DNA of 52,791 nucleotides from Prevotella sp. UBA2809 (lineage in GTDB: Bacteria > Bacteroidota > Bacteroidia > Bacteroidales > Bacteroidaceae): contig DEHD01000012.1 of assembly GCA_002351725.1 (NCBI GenBank), positions 1 to 52,791 of the forward strand. The letters run 5' to 3'. The position numbers and the translations under genes are program-made. Below the pieces are notes generated by a model. It ran no database searches and was not told where the DNA came from. It was given only the letters and a program-made list of their open reading frames with translations. Of the stretch, positions 15,547 through 23,455 are shown one piece after another (the stretch's first letter is position 1; each line of letters begins with the position of its first letter).

Positions 15547-16335
15547 ATGAATATTAAGTTACATACCCCAAGCAGTTTGAAAATGGGCAGTGGAATGGGC
15601 TCGATGAAGCAGTTTATGTTGTCGATACTCGCCACTACAGTTTCTATCGCACTAACCTTTGGCACAGCAGCCATTATTGACAACAACAAGAAGGAAAACG
15701 AGAAGCACCAGATACTGATGATGGTGCTATGCGATATGAAGGCATCGCTTGACGAGATAAATGCTGCGGACTCGCTGATTAGCGGATTTGTGGATGCCCA
15801 GGCTGCATTCTTGGCTAACCCCGACAGCCTTGAGACTGAGGGATATATGCTTACGATATATTACAACGAGCTGAACTACAACAAAACGGTGGAGAACATT
15901 TTCAACTCGAACATAGAAAGTATAAACACCATAGGCAACATAAACTTTGTGGAAAAGGCAAGCGACTTCTACAGATTGCGCGAATACTATAATGAGAACA
16001 TAGCAAAGGAGTTTGCCAAAATGATGGAGAATGGAAACCTTACCAGCAATTACGACAGCTTAGCCAACTCGCGGGAAATGGCCGAGGACCTGCGCTTTGT
16101 AAGCGCCACAAGAGCACGAATGCTGATGCAGGAATACAGGGCGTGCAGAATGCTGGCAAACGTGAGCGACGAGGAGATGGAGGCCTACTACGAGAGCCGA
16201 ATGAAGCTGGAGGATGAGATAATGCACAACGAAAAAGAGCGAGCCGTGCTCGACTCGCTCATAAAGGATAGAAAGGTGATAAGAGATAAACTGGAGAAAG
16301 CCTACCAGGAGGGCAGGCTTAAACGCCAGAAATAA
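15547..16335 (+). CDS. Small membrane-anchored protein of unknown function
   Basis: I do not recognise this 262-residue protein with certainty; it has the look of the DUF6090-type Bacteroidetes proteins. A single hydrophobic segment lies near residues 24-44 ('FMLSILATTVSIALTFGTAAI'-like). It is followed by a soluble, strongly helical and charged region with likely coiled-coil stretches ('EEMEAYYESRMKLEDEIMHNEKERAVLDSL'-type heptads near 215-250). It is a single-gene unit with its own promoter and ends against a convergent minus-strand gene, 5 bp away. The topology suggests an inner-membrane anchor with a large periplasmic or cytoplasmic helical domain. Confidence 0.7.
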   Translation: MNIKLHTPSSLKMGSGMGSMKQFMLSILATTVSIALTFGTAAIIDNNKKENEKHQILMMVLCDMKASLDEINAADSLISGFVDAQAAFLANPDSLETEGYMLTIYYNELNYNKTVENIFNSNIESINTIGNINFVEKASDFYRLREYYNENIAKEFAKMMENGNLTSNYDSLANSREMAEDLRFVSATRARMLMQEYRACRMLANVSDEEMEAYYESRMKLEDEIMHNEKERAVLDSLIKDRKVIRDKLEKAYQEGRLKRQK

Positions 16336-16348
16336 GGTTTTTATTTCT
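16328..16348. terminator. AT-rich bidirectional terminator-like hairpin between convergent genes
   Basis: AGAAATAA (16328-16335) pairs with TTATTTCT (16341-16348) around the loop GGTTT. The stop codons of both convergent genes lie in the stem. The stem is AU-rich and weak. Confidence 0.45.
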
Positions 16349-17222
16349 TAGCGCCTGCTCCGATAACCTTTGAGATGTCCATCATCATGCCGCCATTGCC
16401 GGTCATGATCTGAGGCATCTTGCCATCCCACTTCTCGATCATATCCTCTTGCACAATCATTGGCGAGAGGCTGGCTGCGATGGTGCGGTTGTAATAAGCC
16501 TCGGCATCGGCCTTGATCTTCATGGCGCGGGCGTTACCCTCGGCCTTGGCTACGGCAATCTTAGCGTTGGCCTCAGCCTCCTTAACCTCGTTCTCGGCCT
16601 TAAGAGCACTCTGGATGGCGGTGTTCTTGGCATCGATTATCGACAACAGTGATGATGGAGGGGTGATCTTACTGGTGAACTCCTCAACAAGGAAGCCCTC
16701 GCTCATTAGCGACTTCTCAAGGCGTGCGCGGACGTCGCGCTCGAAGTTGGCGCGGTTTGACATGAGCGAATCGCTGGTGTACTGGTTAGCGCAGGTGCGG
16801 TAGGCCTCGTAGATACAGGTGCGGATATAGCCCTCTTCAAGATCCTTTACGCCTACACGATACTTAGTGAAGATATCGCAGGCCTTATCGGGATTGATGC
16901 GATAGGCGATAGTGGGATCCATCTCGAAGAGCGAAGCGTCTTTAGCGTTAACTGAGAACGTCTCGTACTGCTTACGCTGGGTGAAGGTGGGATAGGTGAA
17001 CACATTGGTGGTTATGGGGTTATAGAACACCCAACCCTTACAGGTGCCCTCTACTCCACCGTAGTCTTGCTCGTTGAGCGACCACTTGTGGAAACGGATA
17101 CCAACCTCACCAGAGTCGACAACTGTGCAACATGTGGCGAAGAGTATAAAGATAAGTGCAATGGCACCGCCACAATACGCGAGAACGCGATAATAGGGTT
17201 TTACTGAATCCATTTTATTCAT
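16341..17222 (-). CDS. SPFH/prohibitin-family membrane protein
   Basis: This 293-residue protein has one N-terminal membrane segment (about 11-32, 'VLAYCGGAIALIFILFATCC'). The SPFH/band-7 domain follows ('VDSGEVGIRFHKWSLNEQDYGGVEGTCKGW', then 'DPTIAYRINPDKACDIFTKY' and 'RDVRARLEKSLMSEGFLVEEF'). A long Ala/Glu/Lys-rich coiled coil lies near 200-245 ('ENEVKEAEANAKIAVAKAEG'), as in prohibitins. Such proteins form ring-shaped membrane scaffolds that influence protease and lipid organisation. It is the second gene after the DUF3857 protein, 21 bp away on the same strand, so the two are probably co-transcribed. Confidence 0.88.
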   Translation of the reverse strand: MNKMDSVKPYYRVLAYCGGAIALIFILFATCCTVVDSGEVGIRFHKWSLNEQDYGGVEGTCKGWVFYNPITTNVFTYPTFTQRKQYETFSVNAKDASLFEMDPTIAYRINPDKACDIFTKYRVGVKDLEEGYIRTCIYEAYRTCANQYTSDSLMSNRANFERDVRARLEKSLMSEGFLVEEFTSKITPPSSLLSIIDAKNTAIQSALKAENEVKEAEANAKIAVAKAEGNARAMKIKADAEAYYNRTIAASLSPMIVQEDMIEKWDGKMPQIMTGNGGMMMDISKVIGAGAKK

Positions 17223-17243
17223 ATAATTTTAGTTTTATATTGA

Positions 17244-18737
17244 TTACTTTTCGAGTTTCTGAAGGTTTATCCACTGACTCTTGTGACCCTTCTGCAACAG
17301 GCGGGCACGCTCTACGAGCATGAGGCTGGGCAGATCGTTGAGACTGCCGCTGGGCGACGAGGCATCGAGATAGGCCTTGCTGCCACCTGGCAGGATGACG
17401 CCAACGAGGAAGGTGGAAATCTTACGGATAGAGGGGAAATTGTAAGGCAGCATGCCAAGGTCGCGAGTGCGCAGCAGTACCGGGGTGGCGGTGACGCCTA
17501 CCTCAGCCAGAGACTGGATGAGCAGCAGGTTGATATCGGCATTGCTACCCTCACCCTTCTTGAGTGTCTCAGCAGGAGATGCAGGGCTCAGGGCGTACTT
17601 GCCATTCCACTTTACCTTGCTCATGACGAGCTTGCACACTGCCTCAACACGCTGGCGCTGGAACTCCATATCGGCAATGCCTGCGGCCTTGAGCTCATCG
17701 GCCAGAGGACTGTGGTCGTTAAGGCGCTTGCCAAGCTCATCGCTATCGAAAATCATAGAGTCAACCTGATCCCAGGTCTTAGCATAGTCCATCATATTGC
17801 TGCCACGAACGCTGAAGCGCTTGAGCTCGGTGGTGATGCCTGCGCTGTAGTCGTTTACATTCCACATGCCATCGAGCTTGGGGATGGCAGCAAGGTTGCG
17901 GCCTACGCACACATAATGGTTGGTGTTTACAACGACAGGAGCTGCCAGAGGGTCGCTCTCAAGCTTATAGCGCAGTGTGCCTGTGGTGCAGCTGCAAGAG
18001 AGGCGCTGTATGCCCTGCTCCTCGATGTTGAACAGCAGATAATTAGGTATGTTCATGTCGAGCTTGGCATAAACCACGGGGATGTCGCACTGGGCATACC
18101 AGTCGCGTAGCTGCCAGAAGAGCTGGCTGTGGATGGTGTACTCGTACTCGATGACGGTACCTACCTTTACATTGGGCACGGTGAACTCGAGCTGATAGGA
18201 TGTATCGTCGAGCTTGGTGGTCTTGATGTCGCTCTTCTTCATTGAGGTCTTTACCACCTTGCTGCCCTCCTGATTAAAGGCTGTGGCCTTGATATTCTCA
18301 ACCTCCTCATCGGTATAGCTGCCTGAGGTGTTGTCGATCATAGAGCCACCCATATCCTCAAAAACAGAGCTGCTGACACTGCCAAAAGAGAACTGCATGC
18401 TCTTGAGCGAGAATGTGGAAGCATTTACGCGATCGCCACCTGCCACATTCCTGTTATAAGGCACAACGACCTTGGCGAAACGCTCGCCTCCGGGCTTGAG
18501 AACCTTGATGCGGCACTTCTCGTGATAGTCGACGAGATAGCCGTTGAACTCAACGGTGTATTCAACATCGGTGAGACGACACAGCACTACGGCATCGGCG
18601 TTTGGATCGGCCTCGTAGGTGGTCATCTGCATTTCTTCCTTAGTGGGTTTGCCGAACTTCATATTGACGTCGGCTGCGTTAGCTGTTGCAAAAGGCAAAG
18701 CTAAGAGTACGAACAGTTTGATAAGCTTTAGTTTCAT
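17244..18737 (-). CDS. Exported DUF3857 protein with degenerate transglutaminase-like domain
   Basis: This encodes a 497-residue protein. I chose the ATG at 18737 (MKLKLIKLFVLLALPF), which gives a signal peptide cut after 'ANA'. Residues of about 45-230 match DUF3857 ('YLVDYHEKCRIKVLKPGGERFA', 'FTVPNVKVGTVIEYEYTIHS'). A transglutaminase-like region follows near 365-450. The usual catalytic Cys motif (GxCKD-like) reads GSNAD, placing Asn399 where Cys is expected. The His region reads 'ISTFLVGVILPGG', and only the Asp region ('AYLDASSP') is kept. It is also shorter than the common 600-plus-residue members. It may be a binding or scaffold protein rather than an enzyme. It shares an operon with the SPFH protein. 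Confidence 0.75.
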   Translation of the reverse strand: MKLKLIKLFVLLALPFATANAADVNMKFGKPTKEEMQMTTYEADPNADAVVLCRLTDVEYTVEFNGYLVDYHEKCRIKVLKPGGERFAKVVVPYNRNVAGGDRVNASTFSLKSMQFSFGSVSSSVFEDMGGSMIDNTSGSYTDEEVENIKATAFNQEGSKVVKTSMKKSDIKTTKLDDTSYQLEFTVPNVKVGTVIEYEYTIHSQLFWQLRDWYAQCDIPVVYAKLDMNIPNYLLFNIEEQGIQRLSCSCTTGTLRYKLESDPLAAPVVVNTNHYVCVGRNLAAIPKLDGMWNVNDYSAGITTELKRFSVRGSNMMDYAKTWDQVDSMIFDSDELGKRLNDHSPLADELKAAGIADMEFQRQRVEAVCKLVMSKVKWNGKYALSPASPAETLKKGEGSNADINLLLIQSLAEVGVTATPVLLRTRDLGMLPYNFPSIRKISTFLVGVILPGGSKAYLDASSPSGSLNDLPSLMLVERARLLQKGHKSQWINLQKLEK

Positions 18738-18768
18738 CTGTAATCCGAAATATGATTGATAACGGCTG

Positions 18769-18776
18769 CAAAAATA
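18769..18776 (-). promoter_or_regulatory. -7 promoter element for the DUF3857/SPFH operon
   Basis: The minus strand reads TATTTTTG, fitting TAnnTTTG, 31 bp before the start at 18737. It is divergent from the plus-strand promoter at 18819-18826. Confidence 0.5.
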
Positions 18777-18818
18777 CAAAAATTCTGTGAATCAGAGAGA
18801 GATTAATGGATTTTTTTA

Positions 18819-18826
18819 TAACTTTG
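18819..18826 (+). promoter_or_regulatory. -7 promoter element placed almost on the start codon
   Basis: TAACTTTG fits TAnnTTTG and ends only 9 bases before the ATG at 18836. The predicted mRNA would have a leader of a few bases, that is, nearly leaderless. No good TTTG -33 box is visible. Confidence 0.5.
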
Positions 18827-18835
18827 TAGCCGAAT

Positions 18836-21826
18836 ATGGAAGCAGTAACTAAAATACCACAGGAGTGGAACAAGTTTTACCTGAAGGACGTGTCGTTTGT
18901 GAACCTGATGACACGACGCATCTTCAACGTGCTTATTGTGGCTAACCCCTACGACGCATTCATGCTGGAGGACGACGGCCGTGTGGACGAGAAAATCTTC
19001 GACGAGTATATGGAGCTGGGTATGCGATACCCACCCACGTTTACACAGGTATCGACTACGGAAGAGGCCAACAAAGTGCTGCATACCACAGATATCGACC
19101 TGGTGATATGTATGCCTGGTAATGCTGACAACGACGCATTCACTGTGGCGCGCGAGATAAAAGTGGAACACCCTAACATACCTTGTGTGGTGCTTACCCC
19201 ATTCTCGCACGGTATCACAAAGCGTATACAGGACGAGGACATGAGTGTGTTCGACTACGTGTTCTGCTGGCTGGGAAACACCAACCTCATCATGTCGATC
19301 ATAAAATTGATTGAGGACAAGATGAACATCGAGCACGACATCAAAGAGGCTGGCGTGCAGATGATTATGCTGGTGGAGGATAACATCAGATTCTACTCTT
19401 CAGTGCTGCCTAACCTATATAATTATATACTGGCACAGAGTAAGCGATTCTCGACAGAGGCTCTGAACCCGCACGCTGCTGCACAGCGCAAGCGCGGACG
19501 TCCAAAGGTGGTGCTGGCCACTACCTACGAGGAGGCTATGCAGCTGTATGAGAAGTATCACGAGAACACGCTTGGAGTGATTAGTGATACACGATTCCCC
19601 TTGCGGACACACGAGGGCCGACTAAGCCATGTGGAGGAGGGCGACCCAGAGGCTGGACTGAAGCTGCTGCGCGAGATACGACGCCGCGATGAGTACGTAC
19701 CGCTGATACTCGACTCATCGGAGATAGCCAACAAGGAGAAGGCCGAGGCTGAGGGCTTCCATTTCATCGACAAGAACTCGACAAAGATGAACGTTGACCT
19801 GCACCACCTGATGGAGGAACACATGGGATTCGGCGACTTTATCTTCCGCGACCCAAAGACCAAGGAAGAGGTGGCACGCGTTACTTCGCTTAAGGAACTG
19901 CAGGACAACATTTTCAAGATACCAAACGACTCGATGCTGTATCACGTATCGCGTAACCACATGAGCCGTTGGCTGTGCGCACGAGCCATATTCCCTGTTT
20001 CGGCATTCCTTAAACACGTTACGTGGCACAAGCTGCAGGACGTGGATGCCCACAGACAGATTATCTTCGACGCCATCGTGCAGTATCGACGGATGAAGAA
20101 TATCGGAGTGGTAGCTGTGTTCGACCGATTGAAGTTCGACCGCTACGCACACTTCGCACGTATCGGTGAGGGTTCGTTGGGAGGAAAAGGCCGTGGTCTG
20201 GCATTCCTCGACCAGGTGATTAAGCGCCACCCTGAGCTGAACCAGTTTGAGCAGGCTCAGGTGTCGATACCAAAGACGGTGGTGCTGTGTACCGACTTCT
20301 TCGACGAGTTTATGGAGAAGAACAACCTGTGGGGCATAGCACTGAGCGACGCAAGCGACGAGGAGATACTGCAGCACTTTATGAGGGCTCAGCTGCCCGA
20401 CTCGCTGATAGCCGACTTCTTTACATTCTTCGACGCTGTGAAGAGTCCTATCGCTATACGTTCGAGCTCGCTGCTGGAGGACAGCCACTATCAGCCGTTT
20501 GCCGGTATCTACTCTACCTATATGATTCCGTACCTCGACGATAAGTACGAGATGCTGCGAATGCTGGCCTGTGCCATCAAGGGCGTGTATGCATCGGTTT
20601 ACTACAAAGACTCGAAGGCATACATGCTGGCCACGCAGAACGTCATCGACCAGGAGAAGATGGCCGTGATACTGCAGGAGGTGGTAGGAAAGCAGTATGG
20701 CGACCTGTACTACCCCAACTTCAGCGGTGTGCTGCGCTCGCTGAACTACTACCCTATCGGCGACGAGACTGCTGAGGAGGGTATCGCATCGCTGGCCGTT
20801 GGATTAGGAAAATACATAGTGGATGGCGGGCAGACGCTGCGCGTATCGCCATACCACCCCAAGCAGGTGCTACAGACATCGGAGATGGAGACAGCACTGA
20901 GCGAGACTCAGACACGATTCTACGCGCTGGACATGGCGCACGTGGGCGATGACTTCAAGGTGGACGACGGATTTAATATAAAGAAGGTACGCGTAAAGCA
21001 GGCTGCAGAAGACGGTGCGCTGACATACCTGGCATCGACATACGACCCAACAGACAACATCATCCGTGATGGTATCTACGAGGGTGGACGCAAGGTGATT
21101 TCGTTCTGCGGAGTGTTGCAGCACGATGTGTTCCCACTGCCAGAACTGCTGCAGATGTCGCAGAAGCTTGGTGCTGAGGAGATGAAACGCCCTGTGGAGA
21201 TAGAGTTTGCGTGCAACCTGAACGACGACCGCACGGGCGAGTTCTACCTGCTGCAGATACGACCTATAGTAGACGCGAAACAGGTGCTGGACGAGGACCT
21301 GCAACAGATACCCGACAGCGATTGTCTGTTGCGCTCGAACAACTCGCTTGGACACGGCATATCGGAGGATGTGGTGGATGTGGTCTACGTAAAGACCGAC
21401 GACGACTTTACCGCTGTGAACAACCCCGTAATCGCCAACGAGATAGAGGAGATAAACCGCAAGTTCCTGCAGGAGGACAAGAACTACGTGCTGATAGGTC
21501 CGGGACGCTGGGGCTCGAGCGACTACTGGCTGGGCATACCAGTGAAGTGGCCACACATATCGGCCGCCCGCGTGATAGTAGAGGTAGGACTGAAGAACTA
21601 TCGTGTAGACCCATCGCAGGGCACACACTTCTTCCAGAACCTGACATCGTTCGGAGTGGGATACTTTACCATCAACACCTTTACTGGCGACGGAGTATTC
21701 CAGAAGGAGGTGCTCGACCAGATGCCCGCAGTGGAAGAGACTCAGTTCGTACGCCACGTACGCTTTGAGAAGCCGCTGAAGATAATGATGGACGGTAAGA
21801 AACAATCGGGAGTAGTATTACTATAG
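18836..21826 (+). CDS. Receiver-receiver-PEP/pyruvate-binding (PPDK N-domain) fusion protein
   Basis: This is a 996-residue protein. Residues 28-162 look like a degenerate receiver: 'LEDDGR' acid patch, but Met93 where the phospho-Asp is expected and no active-site Lys. Residues 173-320 form a second receiver with intact features: 'MLVEDN' (Glu181, Asp182), Asp251 in 'GVISDTRFP', Ser294 and Lys313. The PPDK/PEP-synthase ATP-grasp domain follows, with 'GEGSLGGKGRGLAFL' near 444-458 and 'IAIRSSSLLEDSHYQPFAG' near 539-557. The C-terminal end 'GPGRWGSSDYWLG' to 'FFQNLTSFGVGY' is typical of its family. No PEP-utiliser phosphohistidine domain is seen. This could be a phosphorylation-controlled dikinase-like enzyme; substrate unknown. 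It is first of three plus-strand genes. Confidence 0.8.
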   Translation: MEAVTKIPQEWNKFYLKDVSFVNLMTRRIFNVLIVANPYDAFMLEDDGRVDEKIFDEYMELGMRYPPTFTQVSTTEEANKVLHTTDIDLVICMPGNADNDAFTVAREIKVEHPNIPCVVLTPFSHGITKRIQDEDMSVFDYVFCWLGNTNLIMSIIKLIEDKMNIEHDIKEAGVQMIMLVEDNIRFYSSVLPNLYNYILAQSKRFSTEALNPHAAAQRKRGRPKVVLATTYEEAMQLYEKYHENTLGVISDTRFPLRTHEGRLSHVEEGDPEAGLKLLREIRRRDEYVPLILDSSEIANKEKAEAEGFHFIDKNSTKMNVDLHHLMEEHMGFGDFIFRDPKTKEEVARVTSLKELQDNIFKIPNDSMLYHVSRNHMSRWLCARAIFPVSAFLKHVTWHKLQDVDAHRQIIFDAIVQYRRMKNIGVVAVFDRLKFDRYAHFARIGEGSLGGKGRGLAFLDQVIKRHPELNQFEQAQVSIPKTVVLCTDFFDEFMEKNNLWGIALSDASDEEILQHFMRAQLPDSLIADFFTFFDAVKSPIAIRSSSLLEDSHYQPFAGIYSTYMIPYLDDKYEMLRMLACAIKGVYASVYYKDSKAYMLATQNVIDQEKMAVILQEVVGKQYGDLYYPNFSGVLRSLNYYPIGDETAEEGIASLAVGLGKYIVDGGQTLRVSPYHPKQVLQTSEMETALSETQTRFYALDMAHVGDDFKVDDGFNIKKVRVKQAAEDGALTYLASTYDPTDNIIRDGIYEGGRKVISFCGVLQHDVFPLPELLQMSQKLGAEEMKRPVEIEFACNLNDDRTGEFYLLQIRPIVDAKQVLDEDLQQIPDSDCLLRSNNSLGHGISEDVVDVVYVKTDDDFTAVNNPVIANEIEEINRKFLQEDKNYVLIGPGRWGSSDYWLGIPVKWPHISAARVIVEVGLKNYRVDPSQGTHFFQNLTSFGVGYFTINTFTGDGVFQKEVLDQMPAVEETQFVRHVRFEKPLKIMMDGKKQSGVVLL

Positions 21827-21838
21827 TATAAAAGCGTT

Positions 21839-23443
21839 ATGTATTGGAATCGCATAAGAAAATGGCCACTGCTGATAATCATAGCCTTTGCTGTGATATG
21901 CTTTGGCTTCTTCCAGATATTCTACCCCTACCACTTCTTCTTCAAGGGGCAGAACCAGCTATTCCTTATGTCGTGGCAGTATGTGGGCATGCTGCTGGAC
22001 AAACCCGCCTGGGTGGCTTGCGCAGTTGGCGAATTCTTTACGCAGTTCTACTATTACGACTGGGCTGGCGCTGCCATACTTACAGCTGCGCTAACCACAG
22101 TGCTGGTGCTGACGTACATAGTGCTGATAAGTCTGGAGCTGAAGAAGCTGGACTATGGACTATCGATGATACTGGCTGCAGGCGTGGCTCTGCGCGAGGC
22201 ATCGTGCCACCTGTTTTATGGCTATACCCTATCGTCGACAATAGCACTTATTGGCGGACTGGTAATCTTCCTGCTACTGCAAGAACTGTTGAAGCAGAAA
22301 TGGTATTGGGCCCTTGCTGCCATACTGCCAGGCGCAGTGCTGTGTTACTGGATGTTCGGGTATGGCGTATGGGTGTTCCTGCTGTTAGCAGCCATTACGG
22401 TGTGGAAGGTGGCAGTGCCTGTGGCATTGGGCTTTGCATGCCTGCTGCCTGCAGTGAGAGGGTACTACAACCTGACGTTTACCGACCTTTGCCAATATCC
22501 TGGCATAGAGAAGATGCACGTGCCCGACTTTAACAAAGAGACTGATCTGCACATGATTCACAGCTACCAGACAGGCGATTGGGATGACGTGATAAAGACA
22601 GCAAAGGCCGACCCAGTGCTGAACTCGATGACTGTGGGAGGACAGCCGATGAAACTGAACATGGAGCAAAGCGTATCGTCGACCATACGTCGCTTTATCT
22701 ACAACCTTGTTCAGGCACAGAACGGAACACTGCCTGATGCGCTGTTGGAGTATTATCCTAACTACTTGGGCACCTTTACCAGTATGATAGGAACAAACAT
22801 CCCACCGCTGATGTTCATGAATCTGAACGAGTTCTACTACGCTATCGGCGACATAGCCCGAGCAGAGAGAGGTGCGTTTATGGCTTGTGTATCGGTGCCT
22901 AACAACAGAAATGCATACACCATTAAACGACTGGCTGAGTGCGCGCTGATAAGAAACGACGAGAAAGCAGCAAAGAAATTCCTTAAACTGCTGCGCCAGT
23001 CGATTCCATACAGAGACTGGGCTGATAGCGCTGGAAACGACGAGCGATACAAGCAGAAAGCAAAGTTCATAAATCTGCAGGACTCGATATCTCCAAGCGA
23101 GGAGTCGCACTACATTCTGACACAGCTGGTGAAATCGAACCCAGAGAACCTGGTGGCACTCGACTACATGCTGTGCAGCGATCTGCAGAAGAAGGATATC
23201 GACGCCTTTAAGAGCGACTACGATGCATACTGCACTGACAAGCCCCGCATAAAAAAGCTATACCAGGAAGCCCTGTGCATCTGGCTGATGAAACAACAGG
23301 CCAGCGAGGAAGAATGGCAGAAGTACATAAAAGACCAACAGGTGAGGAGCCGACTGAAGGAATATATGACAGAGAGCAGAAGTCCGCGCTTTGCTGACAC
23401 CTACTGGTTCTACTTCGATGTGTTTAATCTTGAGAGCAATTAA
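21839..23443 (+). CDS. Polytopic membrane protein with C-terminal helical domain (DUF6057-like)
   Basis: This 534-residue protein has six or seven predicted membrane helices in the first 210 residues (near 10-28, 75-98, 108-122, 130-150, 155-172, 175-190, 195-210). The soluble remainder is helical, with TPR-like sequences ('ALLEYYPNYLGTFTSMIG', 'ERGAFMACVSVPNNRNAYTI', 'RLAECALIRNDEKAAKKFLKLL'). It resembles proteins I remember as DUF6057, often paired with a PD40/TolB-like lipoprotein, as here. It lies 12 bp after the PPDK-like gene and 12 bp before the propeller lipoprotein, so the three genes form one operon. Function unknown. Confidence 0.7.
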   Translation: MYWNRIRKWPLLIIIAFAVICFGFFQIFYPYHFFFKGQNQLFLMSWQYVGMLLDKPAWVACAVGEFFTQFYYYDWAGAAILTAALTTVLVLTYIVLISLELKKLDYGLSMILAAGVALREASCHLFYGYTLSSTIALIGGLVIFLLLQELLKQKWYWALAAILPGAVLCYWMFGYGVWVFLLLAAITVWKVAVPVALGFACLLPAVRGYYNLTFTDLCQYPGIEKMHVPDFNKETDLHMIHSYQTGDWDDVIKTAKADPVLNSMTVGGQPMKLNMEQSVSSTIRRFIYNLVQAQNGTLPDALLEYYPNYLGTFTSMIGTNIPPLMFMNLNEFYYAIGDIARAERGAFMACVSVPNNRNAYTIKRLAECALIRNDEKAAKKFLKLLRQSIPYRDWADSAGNDERYKQKAKFINLQDSISPSEESHYILTQLVKSNPENLVALDYMLCSDLQKKDIDAFKSDYDAYCTDKPRIKKLYQEALCIWLMKQQASEEEWQKYIKDQQVRSRLKEYMTESRSPRFADTYWFYFDVFNLESN

Positions 23444-23455
23444 GAACTTACACCT

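Noticed and set aside
20870..21805. A 311-codon minus-strand open frame inside the PPDK fusion gene
   Set aside because: It lies wholly antisense to a well-supported gene, has no recognisable family features and owes its length to codon bias of the real gene.
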